Counted from the stretch's first letter, positions 11,826-24,174 are shown. The stretch: DNA of 64,000 nucleotides from Massospora cicadina (GCA_022478985.1 JAKSZP010009567.1:27651-91650); one strand, 5' to 3'. Numbers and translations are program-made. Notes: generated by a model from the letters alone, not told the origin.

Positions 11826-12389
11826 TGTTGTAATTTTGAATGGTATTGCTAGGATCCGTCGGGATAACCACACAGGTTGAGCCCTCTGAGCAACAGATGG
11901 ACAATGTGGAGATCGTCAGTCCTTCAGAAACACTTAAAAATATACTAAAAAAATAGGAGCAATTGCCCCAACAGGTTCTTTTATTTATAACTTATATATA
12001 CAGCGTCCTTGCTGTCCCATCTCGTATGCACTTCCAAAAACCTTCTTTTCACAATCGCCCATTTTGCTTATATACCTCAGCTTCAGATGATACTATTTTC
12101 TCATTGCTTGGATTATTCTATTCCGCTAATTTTCCTCTAATTTGGCTTGTTATACTTAATCCGGTGTCGCCCCAATTGTAGGCGATTTACTTTGTATTCA
12201 TCAAATATCAACATCGCCTTATCACCTTATATAGAGGCGATCCAATAAACTCATTATATCCAATAAGACTCGTTATATCCCAATATCACCTCATCTCAAG
12301 GCAATTGAATATTTGTAGCTGATACTGTGTTCAGCGGTTTCCACCCAGCTGTCCCAAGACTATCGTCCAGTCATATCAAAATTGTGACA
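11826..12389 (-). repeat. 3' LTR of C, 564 bp
   Basis: On the plus strand it runs from TGTTGTAATTTTGAATGG to AAAATTGTGACA. The minus sense therefore starts TGTCACAATTTT and ends AAAATTACAACA. A TATA box (CTATATAAGG in minus sense) lies near 12226. It matches the 5' LTR at 17811-18375 closely. Confidence 0.9.
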
Positions 12390-12419
12390 TTACCCCCTTT
12401 TTGACTGGACAATAAGATC

Positions 12420-13330
12420 CTATTGTTTATAAGGTCTGAGGAACTTCGCGTGTACTTGTTTAATGATCCAACCACTTGTAGGATCCTTAATATTATACAC
12501 GTCAACTCCAGTCTTCTCTATTATTTCAAATTGACCTATCCAAATACTAGCAAGTTTATGCTTCCACCTGAATACATGCTGATAGTGAAGAACCATATCA
12601 CCTTCCTTGAATGGCACCAACCCACTACGGCATGCCTGATCAGCTGCCTGATTCTTAATCTTCTTAGCCAAACTGAAGGAATATGCTTCAGTTTGTAGCT
12701 TGATCAGAATGTTCGCAAGGTTAATCAAATAGCGTGGGGTTCTAATCCACCAGTGTCTTACACACACACATAAAGCAGCGCTGGGAGAGCTGGGTGTTGG
12801 CCATATATTAATTGGAAGGGACTATTTCCCGTGGCAGAATGGTAACTAATTATATAAGCAAACATGGAGGTGGAAAGGAGGGAGCTCCAATCAGAAGGGC
12901 GATCCATTACTAATTTTCAGAGTATGTTAACCAGAGTTCCATTCACTCGTTTGATCATTCCATTGGACTTGGGGTGGTATGGGGTCATCAGAACTCCGCG
13001 GATCCCCATAAGCTCATTCAATTTAGGAAGTATTTGCAAGGTGAAGCTGGTGCCATTATCAGTGAGAATAAACTGAGGGCAACCATGTTTCTGAATAAGC
13101 ATTCCAGCACAAATTTAGCCACCATAACTGCCCCCAGATCTTGTATCACCCTTGCTTCAACCCACCAGGTCAAGTGGTTGATAGCCACTAGAATGTACTT
13201 ACAACGGTTGGATCCTGTTGGCAAGGGCCCAACGACATTGAGGGAGACCATATGTTAAGCAAAATGTGGTTTCACTAACCAATATGATGTCACATGACGG
13301 AATAGCTTCTCCACTTGCACTGATGGCAAC
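12420..13330 (-). pseudogene. C integrase
   Basis: Ty3/gypsy integrase inserts the cDNA in the nucleus. The core is read from 13251 (LNVVGPLP with the D position occupied by N in SLNVVGP) and 13102-12917 (ILTDNGTSF carries the second catalytic Asp). The third catalytic residue should be Glu in the NGMVER-type motif, but here the text is NGMIKRVNGTL, giving Lys. The C-terminal part 12767-12420 shows the GPY/F-type SH3 fold (WIGQFEIIEKTGVDVYNI) ending at KFLRPYKQ. Two of three catalytic residues are changed and frames shift between the pieces, so it is inactive. Confidence 0.8.
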
Positions 13331-14190
13331 AGGAAATAGTTTTGAGCACATCAAAACTCATACTTTCCTAATAGTACCGTGGGCGTAATAACTTCATAGT
13401 CTTACACACGCCTCCATGCCTGACTGCCCTGTGAGCGCTCATAATGATTCCTAGCCATGCGGAGGGCTGCGGAAATTCACCGTAGAATTGCTGATTCATC
13501 TATACAGTTCTCCATTCCGTTGGAAGGTATTAGTATGCAATTCATTTAACATTTTGATTACTTGAGGCAGTTCATTGTCATATTTTTTGCTGAGCATCTT
13601 GTCATACATCACGTCGCTGAGGTCTGCTGTAACTGCAATAGTCAGTAATTGAGATAAACAGTCCGCATTCTGATGCTTCACTCCTGGCCAATGGAGAATC
13701 TCAAAATCGTAAGCCTGTAACTTGAGAGCCCATTGAGCCAACCATCCTTCTGGTTCTTTGAGATTCTGCAACCAGCGTAATGACGCGTGATCAGTTATGA
13801 CTTTAAACTTTACCCCATGCAGATAGACTCTGAATTTTTATATGTGTAGATTACCGCTAAGCACTCTCACTCAGTCACAATATAGTTATGCTCATGACAG
13901 TTCAGACTATGACTACAGAATGTAACAGGATGTCTTTCTCCCTCATCATCTTTCTGAGAAATTACTGCCCCAACAGTGGAAAGAGATCTGTCTGAATAAT
14001 AAACTCCCAGCTGAAGTTTGGATATTGCAACACCAGTGCGCTGCTCAACGCCATATGGAGTGCATCGAAAGTGGATTGGTGATGTTCCATCCACTCAAAC
14101 ACAGCGTCCTTTTTTAACAACTCAAATAGTGGGCCCCCAATACAGCTAAAATTAGGGATAAAGTGTCGGTAGTAAATGACCATCCCCAGA
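13331..14190 (-). pseudogene. C RNase H and integrase N-terminal linker
   Basis: This segment follows RT in minus sense. RNase H is read at 14183-13867 (YYRHFIPNFS, then IIQTD with the first catalytic Asp) and continues to the tail at 13771-13496 (LARWALKLQ-type helix as LAQWALKLQAYDFEILHW and NADCLSQL). 13330-13495 corresponds to the integrase zinc-binding region and is poorly preserved. It is broken by frameshifts near 13800-13870 and 13962-14094. Confidence 0.75.
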
Positions 14191-14925
14191 AATACCTGTA
14201 TGTCAATTACTATTAGGTGTAGCCATTTTGCTAATGGCCTCCACCTTAGCCAGTTGTGGCTGCAGCCCAGTTGAGTCTACCACAAAACCCAGGTAGTCTA
14301 GCTGATCTTTAAAAAAGTTACACTTTGAGGTTTAATTTTAATGTTCACCTCAGCCAGCCGGTGGAATACTGCTTCAAGGTGGTCTAGGTGCTCTGAAAAG
14401 GTCCAAGAGAAAATGTTAATATCATCAAGGTATACTAGGATGCATGAAAGTTTCAGGTTGCCAAGAATAGTGTCCATGGCACGCTGAAAAGTAGCAGGAG
14501 CGTTATACAGTCCTTGAGGCATCCATGTTGGTTGAAAAAGGCTTTAGATGTGATCACAGCACACATTTTTCCTGTTCTGCCAAGGGTAACTCAATTTGTC
14601 AGTAGCCTGATATAAAGTCCATCGCAGAAAAGTAGGCACCCCTAATCAGTCCAGGGCGTTGTCAATTCTTGGCAAGGGGTACAAATCCTTTTTTGTAATA
14701 CTGTTGAGTTTCTGATAGTCTATTACTACCTGGTTGGTGCCATCCTTCTTTTTTACTATCAGAACAGGTGAAGCCCACGGGCTCTTGGATGGCTCAAGCA
14801 TCCCTTGTTGTAATAACTTGTCAATTTCTTCAGTAACCACATCTTTCCACTGCCTGAGAGTGGCGGATCGGCTGAGACATTATCAGAGGATGATCACCGG
14901 TGTCCAATTAATGAACCACCCCTGA
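14191..14925 (-). pseudogene. C reverse transcriptase
   Basis: This RT would copy the element RNA into cDNA. Minus-strand frames 14840-14646 give [29 protein letters not shown] and VVIDYQKLN. 14522-14298 gives MPQGLYNAPATFQRAMD and the catalytic YLDD in ILVYLDDINIF. The stretch between them (14530-14645, palm motif with the first Asp) is interrupted. Apart from the frame breaks, the catalytic YLDD is intact. Confidence 0.85.
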
Positions 14926-15540
14926 GCACACCCTAAATCGTGATCATCAACAGCAAAAATCCCCTTATATTTCTGAAATAAAGCCATTGCTTGATCTTTT
15001 TGTTCATTCGTTAATCCCATTAAATTACTCCATGATACCACCAATAGTACATCAACCAATGGTTCAAGCGGTAGTCCAAATTCATCCAATGATCCAATAT
15101 CATGAACCTGGCAGAACTCTTCTATGGGAATCAGATGTAAATACGCTATAGTTTGATGGTGGCGGATTTGCATTGGTTTGCTCTGTAGGTTTGCTAACAA
15201 AACCTTTATCTCCCCATGGCCCAGTAGTATAATTCCTGGAGCCACATGCGGCTCAAACTGTGTTTGATGATAGATCCCAATAACTTCCCTGTATAACCCA
15301 CTCGGCACTTCTACCTCTAACTCAGTATTCAAAAAGACTTGATGACCAGAAGGGATGGATATGGGCCCTGCCGCTTGAAAAGGTATCCCTTGATATTCAT
15401 AGATCTGCTAAGGAAGGGCCCAGGTTTTGAACTTCAGATGATGGAGCGAACAGGCCATACCCCATCACTATAGGCGAGGTTGATATGATTGGTATGCACC
15501 GGATCTTTTAGTACTCCCCTAGTAGTAAAGTAAATTGGGA
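14926..15540 (-). pseudogene. C linker between protease and RT
   Basis: A 149-codon open stretch (15332-14883) resembles the same region of element A (55643-55987): an EVEVPSGLY-like start, then ILLGHGEIKVLLANL, then a helix ending in DDHDLGCAQG just before RT. The corresponding A segment reads IIMLGHGEIQVLLANL. No enzymatic role is known to me for this part. It belongs to the Pol precursor. Confidence 0.7.
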
Positions 15541-16015
15541 TCCGCTAACCCAGGATGTCGAGATCCTCCTCCATCATATCAATGATAGCCCCAAAATGAC
15601 GCAGAAAAGCAGTCCCTATTAATATGTCATAGTGTTCATTTAGTAACACAATAGCTGGAGCCACAACGACAATGGACCCAAAGCACAGAGGCAGCGCACT
15701 ATAAGCTCCCTCAGAGACAGTGCTTACAGCTCCAGCAGTTCCATAAACCATGTGATGGTCTACATAAGGTTTCAGCGTTAATTTTTGCATTAACTTAGTG
15801 GAAACTATTTTGACTGGAGCACCAGTATCTATTATAGCGTGAACTCTATTTTTCACTACAAAAATATCACAGTATGTACAATCAGAATAAGAAGAATATT
15901 GGCAGTTTAATATGTGAACATTTATGGTCTCACTTTTCCCAAGAAAATTCTTAATCCCCTCTCTGACTTGGGGATATTCTCTGACAATGGCATCTACCAG
16001 AAGAGTGACGTTTAC
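15541..16015 (-). pseudogene. C aspartic protease
   Basis: Retropepsin-type protease that would process Gag-Pol. The minus-strand frame 15856-15545 shows an intact active site AIIDTGAPVKIVSTKL, a flap region (VYGTAGAVSTVSEGAYSALP) and the conserved HYDILIGTAFLRHFG. Of the proteases in the window this is the only one with DTGA still present. 15860-16015 is the linker to Gag. Confidence 0.8.
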
Positions 16016-17790
16016 TCATTTCAGAGTTGGTGCATCCGCAGCAGGATTGAGTTGGTCTGAGGACGCTTGATCAAGCATTTGACGGGCATAGGGATTCAGT
16101 TGTTTGATGGTTTCTTCTTCTGCTGCCGCCTTGGCTTGAGCTTGAGAAACTACATTTACTCCTCCATCCAGCTGTTGGTATAGAATTCCGTCATTGTACT
16201 GAGGAATTTTCGCAGGGTATACTACTATTGATTTGGGGACATGTTGAGTGGGTATCGCGGAGGTAGAGGGTCTCATCTCTACTCCACTCCATCTTTTCTC
16301 TGATAGTATTGGTCTTGTTGTATGTAATTCACGTGGTGATTGTGGCAGAATTTTGCCAAATGACCAGGGCGACCGCATTCGTAGCAGTTAACCCCATAAG
16401 AACTACATCCTGAGTTATCATAAGCGGGTCCAGACTGGAAGGGTTGGGGTCATTTGGTATACTCAGTTCCTGGTCGGTAAGCCAATTGTTGACAGTTAAC
16501 GTAATTGGGTCCTGGTTGATAACTAGGTTGCTGACAGTTGTCATGGCCAGCCCATTGACGCTGATTGTACTGTTAATTATAATTCAGCTGAGGATGAGGT
16601 TCATAGTTATATTAAGGCTGAGGATTACTAAACAAAGCTGGAGGCGGCCAATAGTATTCTCCAGAATAAGAGGGTGCTGGGGCAGTGGTAGTCTTATGAT
16701 TCAAATTTGGTGGCAAAAAGTTAGAGGATACCTGACATAGAAACTGTACAACTTTAAGCAGAGGTAAATCATCCAGAAGCAGCGAAATAACATTAGAAAG
16801 TTCGCGATATGGCTTCACTGCGGTGGACATGGCAATGCACACATCAGCTTCTGCTTAGTACCCAGCTCCAATCAGTACATGGGCTTCTGTTGTAAATTGA
16901 TCAGTGAACTTGATGAGAGTCTCATTTTGATGGAACCTGATTGTTAAAAATTCCGCTTTCCATTGTGACATTTTTGAGTTCCCCTAAACAAGTGGAGTAA
17001 GGTGTCCTTTACATCTTTATAGGAGATGGAACTACTGGGGAGGTAACAGGTGACTTGATTGGCGCTTCCTACATCCAGGGCAGATATTAGCAACTTAGCC
17101 TTCCATTTATTGGAGGCTCCTTCTACAGCGAACTAATATCATTTTAAAGAACCCATGGATGTACCCCATTGCAGTCAAACGGGAGTATTTTTTAGATATT
17201 AATTTCCTCCTTTCATTCACAGTTTTTAGGTCCACACTGAGAAATGGAATGAGACCCAAAAGCGGACTCTCAATGAGGAGCAGGATTAGCAGAAGTGGGG
17301 ATATTCATTGCTTTGGGGTAGCATGACTGTCAGTAGTAGGTGGTACAGCCATTACTGGAGGTAAGTGGTGTTCTGACTCATATAAATATCTGGTGCTATT
17401 ATCATGAGGGTCATAGCTATGACCAGCGCTGTTTTCTCCTACATAGGATGTTTCTTCTTGATAGTCATCATCCTCCCAGCATGACGAAGGAGTAGAGAAT
17501 CTTTGTTCTGTATATTGCAACCGCTGTGTGGTATCATTTAGTCATTCAGCAAGTTCTTTGTTTTGTTGTCCCAAGATTCTTATTTGACTAAACATACTAT
17601 CAAGTTGATGCATGACCGCGTTACATTCTTGAAGGATTTTGGCTTGGTTTTTGAGTACCGCGTCTAAGGTAACTTTGATTTCCTCATATGAAGCTGATAT
17701 GGGGTTTTGGGAGGACTCCCCAATGACATGACTTGGGTAAGGCATGATTGGCGACTGGAATTCTGGAGTGTTAGGTGGTTGATCAATGGG
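16016..17790 (-). pseudogene. C gag with intact CCHC knuckle
   Basis: Gag forms the particle and binds element RNA. From the 5' end (right) a frame 17991-17542 crosses the LTR boundary and holds a helical, Gln/Asn-rich N-terminus. 17520-17305 and 16842-16612 are middle parts of capsid. At about 16342-16383 the minus strand encodes CYECGRPGHLAKFC, a complete C-x2-C-x4-H-x4-C RNA-binding knuckle. One frame lower, 16378-16016 gives the Gln/Ala-rich tail (QAQAKAAAEEETIKQLNPYA). Frames shift at several points, so no single Gag can be translated. Confidence 0.75.
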
Positions 17791-17809
17791 CCCCATGTAG
17801 TGAGCACCA
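17791..17809 (-). other. Primer-binding site of C
   Basis: In minus sense TGGTGCTCACTACATGGGG lies 1 nt after the 5' LTR. It shares its first 14 bases with the sites of F1, H and K. Confidence 0.8.
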
Positions 17810-17810
17810 A

Positions 17811-18375
17811 TGTTGTAATTTTGAATGGTATCACCAGGATCCGTCAGGCAATTTGCACAGGTTGAGCCCTCTGAGCAACAGATGGATGATGTGGAGATCG
17901 TCAGCCCTTCAGAAACACTTGAAAATATATTTAAAAAATAGGAGCAATTTCCCCAACAGGCTCTTTTATTTATTTCTAATAAATACAGCATCCTTGCTGT
18001 CCCATCTCATCTGATCTTACAAAAAACCTTCTTTTCTCAATCGCCCATTTCACTCATATGCCTCAGCTTCAGATGATACTATTTCTCATTGCTTGGGTTA
18101 TTCTATTCCGCTAGTTTTCCTTGAACTTGGCTTGTTATACTTAATCTGCTGTTGCCCCAATTGTAGGCGATTTACTTTGTATTTGTCAAATATCAACATT
18201 GCCTTATCGCCTTATATAGAGGCAATCCAATAAACTCATTATATCCAATAAGACTTGTTATATCTCAATATCGCCTCATCTCAAGGCAATCGAATATTTG
18301 TAGCTGATACTGTGTTTGGCAGTTTCCGCCCGGCTGTCCCAAGACTATTGTCCAGTCATATTAAAAATTGTGACA
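17811..18375 (-). repeat. 5' LTR of C, 565 bp
   Basis: It pairs with the LTR at 11826-12389 and has the same TGTTGTAATTTT and AAATTGTGACA ends on the plus strand. It is followed directly by the right TSD ACTGT. Confidence 0.9.
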
Positions 18376-18558
18376 ACTGTTAAAACTGTATAGCACCCTA
18401 AAGAAAAAATTAGACTCTATATGGGATGGGAAATATGCTATAACTTACAAACGTGAGAAAAATACTCAATCAAGCCCTTAGAAACTGTAGCAACTATCAA
18501 TTGTATATGTAGTTGTTTTAAAATCAATACTACTCTACCAATTTTCTTAAGAGGGTGA
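18376..18558 (+). other. D 3' internal tail and polypurine tract
   Basis: This is the continuation of element D after element C. It contains no ORF of note. A purine-rich AAGAGGGTGA directly precedes the 3' LTR. Confidence 0.6.
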
Positions 18559-19320
18559 TGTCAGATATCAGGATATCAGACACAATGGGTAGTATTGACC
18601 ATCTGACTTTCTCAACAAAATTGATGCCTAGACTTAATAAGGGGGCTAAAGAAGCTATTTCAATCAACAAAATGGAAAAATTATCAGTCAGTAAGGCCAA
18701 AGTTAATACCAGGAAAGTCCATCAGATCAATTTGAGCTTCAGATATCCTAAAATGAATTCTGCCAAATAAAAATAGAGGGATCATAAGAAGGTTAGATGA
18801 CAACTACTCAAGGTGGCACTTGAGTCAGTAAATTAGGATGAGCCAAAAAAATAGTAAGGATTATGAATCTGCCCAAAGACCAACCTAAATGATACCAGGT
18901 CTCATCTAGCTTGGTACATTCAATTTAAAAGTTTGCCCTATCAATAATATGATACAAAGGCATCATAACATCCAGAATGCAACGCCTGACCAAGAACCTC
19001 CCTTCTGGATTTCCCATACCATTAAATCTATTAATCCTTTTCATTTTGGGGTTTAGATTGTTAATTGTGAAATATAAACCCCCTAACTATACTATGGTAA
19101 AATTACTTTGATAATTATATTGTCATTTTGGTACTTGACTTTAATAAGTTCATTTTGCTGTACTTATCATAGGACGGATACTCTAGATGATGGGATATAG
19201 GCGGTGACTTGGCACACTTTCACTTAAAAATACATTTGTCATGCATCTTAGACAGCTTCAAGTATTGACTGTCAGACTTCTTGGGCATAGCACCATTGAG
19301 TTCAAAATGGAAGCCCAACA
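18559..19320 (+). repeat. 3' LTR of D, 762 bp
   Basis: It runs TGTCAGATATC to GGAAGCCCAACA and aligns with the blocks of the interrupted 5' LTR. It shows what the uninterrupted LTR looks like, which is how the SINE and the 3356-4312 insertion were recognised. Confidence 0.8.
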
Positions 19321-19860
19321 GGGTTCTTGTAGGATGTAAATTTTCTCTATTATCAATTTATTAATACTTTCAGGCAGCCATGCTGGTACACAACTTAATT
19401 AGTAATAATCTTGAAGATCTTGTAGAATCACTCTGATCAAGGCCTTTGTCTCAACCTATCAGTCAGATAGTCTATTGTGAATATAATGTACTCTACTACC
19501 CCAGTACTAACACTCAAGGGTCCCATCACGTCTATTGACACCATGTACCAAGAAAACCCAAGGCAAACTAGCTGTTACCCATCACATTCTTGTGGGTATT
19601 ATGGAGTTGAATTCCATGTAAAAGGCTATATAATTCGCAACATTGTAATGAATTAATTTCCAGTAATAATACTGATGTAGATTGTCCATCATATCTTAGG
19701 ATACAATGCCCTATGACCTTTGTGCGCATCTTGAGTAAGTTCTGAGCGTTCTGATAATTTAGGGATTAAGTACCGTTTTCTGTCCATTGACTTATAAAGT
19801 TGTCCGTTCATTATCTCCATATTTTACATAGCTTTCTTCAGAGAGCTTAATAATCTCCTG
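19321..19860 (-). pseudogene. F1 integrase fragment
   Basis: The minus strand near 19375-19395 reads VYQHGC, the strand before the second catalytic Asp in gypsy integrases (element A has VVYWHGCPQ). To the right follow the first catalytic region (SIDVMGPLSV-like text around 19500-19545) and a His/Cys N-terminal region near 19690-19760. Stops are frequent. The C-terminal half was separated by the insertion of D. Confidence 0.65.
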
Positions 19861-21170
19861 GGGTTCATCACCAAAATTCCCTTTGATTACTTTGTTGGAA
19901 TAATTCATCTGCTTGCCTGTACACAACTTGAACAGCAGGTGATCTCAATAATCCATCAACATTCTGATTTGCTGCTACTGTTCAGCGTATAATATTAAAT
20001 TTGTAGGCTTTCTTTCTTAAAGCCCATCAAGCCAGTAAACCTTCTGGTTCTTTAAGATTATGCAACCAGCGTAGAGATAAGTGGTCAGTCACAACCTTGA
20101 AGTGTGTCCCATGAATATACACTCAGAATTGTTTGCAGTCGCATATCACTGTGAGGCAATTATGCTCCATCACAGTGTAGTTCTTTCCCGCTGACATCAA
20201 TGTTTGACTCACAATTTACTGGATGCTCTTCTCTGTTATTATCTACTTGATATAAAATAGTGCTAATAGCCAAAAACAAGGCATCTGTCTGAATGATAAC
20301 TTCTTGGTTAATATTTGAGTATTTCAGAACAGAACTAGTCATCAGATATATATCTATCTCATTGAATGCTTCTTGGGCCTCCTCATTCCACACTCATCCC
20401 TTTTAGGATCCTTCAATAGGTGAGTTAGAGGTTTGGCGATTCTGGAAACTTCTTAATAAATTGGTGATAGTAGCCAACCATATCAAGAAAAGACTTGTAT
20501 GTCCCAAGCACACTTTAAGATTAAAATCTGTTCAATGGCCAAGGTTTTCTGAAGCTGCAGTTGTAATCTGTCAGAGTTTATCACAAAAAATAAATATTTA
20601 AGCTCTTTATTGAAGAAATGACATTTCCTTAACTTGATCTCAATCTCATCATTGCTAGGCTTTTGAAAACTTACTCCAAGTGTTCCAGGTAATCAGTGAA
20701 TGTCCTATTGAAAGGATTGATGTCATAAAAGTCACAAAACACAAAAAAACTCCCTATTACCAAAGATGGAATCCATCGCCACTGGAAAGTAGCCAGTGAG
20801 TTACATATTTTTGGGGATTTCTGTCAGCTGGTATAATCCTTATGCAGTGATTATTGCACACTTATTTTCGTCTACTTTTGGCAAGTCTAACTGCAATACC
20901 CTGAGATCAAATCCATCTCCAAAAAGAACTTTGTTTCCCCTAAAATCAAGCGCATCATCAATTCATGCAGCAGATATAATATTTCTTGGTGATCTTATTC
21001 AACCAGAGGTAATTGTTATCACTCAATTTTGATCCACCCTTTTTCTTCACAATAGAAAATAAACCCACCCATGGACTCAATAAAGGTACAAGTAGCCCAT
21101 GATTATTCATTTTACTGATTTCTTCACTGACTAATGCTTCAGCAGCCTTGAATCAGCGGACACGTTGCAT
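19861..21170 (-). pseudogene. F1 RNase H and reverse transcriptase
   Basis: RNase H is read at 20393-20160 (EEAQEAFNEIDIYL, then VIIQTDALFLAISTI with the first catalytic Asp). 20100-19990 gives the DHLSLRWLHNLKEPEGL-type end in a broken frame. RT lies at 20410-21170: WVYFLL-KKKGGSKLSD-like N-terminal palm near 21030-21070, and the region where YLDD should occur (about 20720-20740) reads DFYDINPF. No stretch is long enough to function. Confidence 0.6.
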
Positions 21171-22130
21171 TCAGATTGTTGGGTATTCCCAGTGTCAACC
21201 TTATGGATCAAGTCTATAGCGTATCCAAGGTCATGATCATCTTAGGAAAATATTACTCAATATTTATCTCATATAACTGTAGCACTACTTCCGATTATAT
21301 TTTGTTGACTCATCAAGTTGCTCTCAATTGACAAGTACATTAATGTTTTTAGCAACATCCTCTAGTAGTTCCATCTCTGTTAGAGTTCCATAGCAATTGA
21401 ACTCTCTGATTTTAGCCGTTGGAATCAAATGTGCAAACATCATAACTTGGTATTTTTCCATCTTCATTAGTTTTTCGCTCAGATTGGTAAGTAGAACTCA
21501 GATACACTAAGACTGATATTATAATCACAGGAACTACCCAAGGCTCCATTCTCATCTTATTCCATTAGTGAAAGTTATCCATATAGCTTTCCAGGGTTTC
21601 CAGCGTTAACCCTTTGTTAACTACTATTTGTGTTCCTTCAGAGTGATATTCATTGTTTTCATCCTCAACATTATTTTATTATTTTTGAAAATTTGCATCA
21701 GAATTTCCCTGTTTTTCTTCCAACCAACTTATATTGGATGGGAATCATTCCATCATTGTAAATTAGACTTACAAAATTACTCTTCTTCATCAGCGGAAAT
21801 TTACTTTCTTTTGATATACCAAGGGCAGGAATTGCCCTAAAATTGTTAGTATATTCTCTAGGAAATCCCTTTGAGACCTCATTTTCTCAGGATTTCTGTT
21901 CTAATGAGGCCGTTATAATCTTGAGTTTCTAATACTATGGCGGAACTAATACAGCCAGTGATCCAAACCAAATAGGCAGTGCATTGTATGCCCTGCAGAA
22001 TGTTGTAGTAACTGGTACAGCAGTTCCATATTCCTTCTGGTGTTCCAAATCTGAGAAATCTTTTTTTGCTTCAATAAATTGGTCAAAACAATATTAATAT
22101 TACTCTTCTGTTGATTATTGCCTGTACTTT
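21171..22130 (-). pseudogene. F1 protease and linker
   Basis: 21171-21780 corresponds to the linker before RT. At about 21840-22080 the minus strand shows the protease end (TLTIL-like strand, then the Gly/Ala region near 22000 that equals GVYSALP of element A), with the active site around 22090 in KNNINIV-like text. Only similarity to the A and F2 copies identifies it. Confidence 0.45.
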
Positions 22131-23872
22131 TACTTGATTGACTACAATTTCTGCATACATAAACTCAGAGAATTGTAATAAGGTTTTTACTGAAAAAATC
22201 GTGGCATTATTTGCCAAACCTAAAGTATGAATTTGTTGCATGGACAAATCAGGAAATGATTACTTAGTTGCGCTAATAGTAATTGGAACGTTCAAACTGT
22301 CAAGTTTCATCATAAGCAACTCATAAGTGCTTTTGGCAGTTCTGATCTTTTCCATAACTGACAGCATAAGGTTGAGAAACTTCTTTCAAGTTTTTAGGGT
22401 CTATCACTTTCCATTTTCTTAAGTGATTGCATTTAATATAAAATAATAACCTAGTAGAGCGGATCAAGTATATTATTCTCTACAAATAGAATAGAAATAT
22501 TCAGGTCATCTTTGAATAGTCAAAGGGAACAGGATTGATTGCAGTGCTAGATTGTTCTGTATCTAGACTGATGGTCCTTTTCCCAAATCTTGCCAAGTTT
22601 CCCTCTCTTTAGCCTGAACCAGATTCACTTATTCTTTAGGCTTCTTGATCCAACAATGAGCATCTACATATCTGAGTTTTCCACTTTGATGGCAGCGGTT
22701 TTGAGATTTATCCACCCTTTTTGGTCTTTTGTCTTGTTTGCCATTATGAATCAAATTTGTAGTTCATTATTAGGCTGAGCGAACTTCACTGTATCCCAGT
22801 TTCTGATGGAGTAGCTTTGAATGTTTGGTAAGGTTCTTTAAATTGTTTCATAGCATCTTGAGTTAAACTACCATCTGTGATGTTAAAATTTGTTTGCAAG
22901 CGCTGAAACCATAGTGCGGTGCAAATCTATGTAGGGCTGAAGCGCCGTTTGCATTGCTATCTGTGAATTGAAATCTGACAGAACTTTTTTACCATCCAGA
23001 AATTTGTGCTTCCTGGTAAAAACAGTCAGAGAAAGTGGCTGAGTTTCGTCCTTCTTGAATTGAATTCCCATAAACTCCTGTTTATGGCTACCATCCACGA
23101 AGAACTACCAAAATCAGTCATGATTTCTTCTTTAGCATCACTTTATGTCCAATTGTCCCCATTAAGATGGGGCAATGTCAGATTTTGACAGGATGTGCCT
23201 AAGAAGTTCATCACCACTACTGCCTTTTGTTAGTCATCATATCTAAACATCATCATTTCGAATGGGAGAAAAAATACTGGTGAATTATACCAGTGAAACA
23301 TAGGTAATCTAAGCATATTCAAAATTTTTCTGTCACTACCATGGCAGAAAAAACCCTTCTTGGAAACCCAATTAGCAATGGGGTGTTTTTGGGTCATCTG
23401 TGAAGTTGCAGTGAAAGATCCAGAAATTTTAGAGAGTTAGACTTTCTCAGCTGAACTTTTGGGTATCTTTTTGTCATTTCATCTGCCTCCATCAGGGTGC
23501 AATCACACTTGTGATTTTTGAGTTATTGTAAGTTATTTAGGATCTGTGCTATGTCTTCATGAATTTATAAAAGCGTTCACTATCTGCTTTTCTTTTCAGT
23601 TTCATGAAACAGTTAATCTTTAGTTACTTCAGTCTCCTTCTGTTTTAAGGAGATGACTTGATAATAAAGATTGTTGTTAAATTTAGCGACTTGTTCTATT
23701 TCTCACTTGGATTTAATTACTCATTAATCCATTGTAGCTAGACAGATTGTGACACCAAGTTCAGAGTATACTTAGAATGGTTTACAATTCCATCCACAGC
23801 TTTTAAAGTTTTTTTATGTATGACATTGGGAAGATACTTTTCTTCCATAATCTTTGGCCTGAAAACTCAACT
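22131..23872 (-). pseudogene. F1 gag
   Basis: A 71-codon stretch (23098-22883) reads KQEFMGIQFKKDE and continues to IAMQTALQPYIDLHRTM. It is clearly the capsid segment of element A gag (KQDFMGIKFHKGK, then IALQAALQPYCDLH). The zinc-knuckle region follows at about 22590-22720. The N-terminal part (23100-23870) is badly broken. The same segment is found once more, in F2, at 62545-62704. Confidence 0.6.
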
Positions 23873-23891
23873 ACCCCTGTAGTGAGCACCA
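23873..23891 (-). other. Primer-binding site of F1
   Basis: In minus sense TGGTGCTCACTACAGGGGT abuts the LTR. It marks 23892-25914 as the 5' LTR of F1. Confidence 0.8.
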
Positions 23892-24174
23892 AAATATACT
23901 TTTTTGGGTTTACTGCACATGTTTGAGGTGTGTGTTGCATAAATTATTGATATCATAAATGAATGGCTTGAAAATAGTATAAAGATTATTATCCTACTTG
24001 CGCTTTTCACAACCATATTTGAGTATGTCTTCAACGCTAGACAGGTTCTAACGCTCTTCCTTCACAAACCTAAAAATACTTAAAATCTTCTAGACAAAGC
24101 AGCGCCTATCCCTTCAACTATTATTCTAGAGTTGGTACCTTTTGGAAACAAGAGAACTTCCCCCTTCCTCTCTT

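Larger units (their letters stand above)
11826..18375 (-). mobile_element. Gypsy element C, complete (6550 bp)
   Basis: This Ty3/gypsy element has two 564/565-bp LTRs, a primer-binding site, and gag, protease, RT, RNase H and integrase in order on the minus strand. The flanking pentamers ACTAT (11821-11825) and ACTGT (18376-18380) are a TSD with one change. It sits in the 3' part of element D. Coding regions contain stops and frameshifts but the domains are easy to read, so C is younger than D. Confidence 0.9.
3063..19320 (+). mobile_element. Gypsy element D, with nested insertions
   Basis: This is a Ty3/gypsy element in plus orientation. It has a 5' LTR (3063-5125), a primer-binding site (5129), then decayed gag, protease, RT, RNase H and integrase in the usual order, and a 3' LTR (18559-19320). 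It has been opened by a SINE and another insertion in the 5' LTR, a family-E LTR at 7342-8259 and the complete element C at 11826-18375. It lies inside the integrase gene of the minus-strand element F1, whose core resumes at 19321. I could not find a matching 5-bp TSD (CCACT on the left, GGGTT on the right). Confidence 0.8.
19321..23891 (-). mobile_element. Gypsy element F1 (5' two-thirds), decayed
   Basis: This minus-strand Ty3/gypsy element reads from right to left as primer-binding site (23873-23891), gag, protease, RT, RNase H and part of integrase, where element D has been inserted (19321). The LTR to its right (23892-25914) is its 5' LTR. It is a close relative of F2, the 26-62 kb element. 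All frames carry many stops. Confidence 0.75.
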
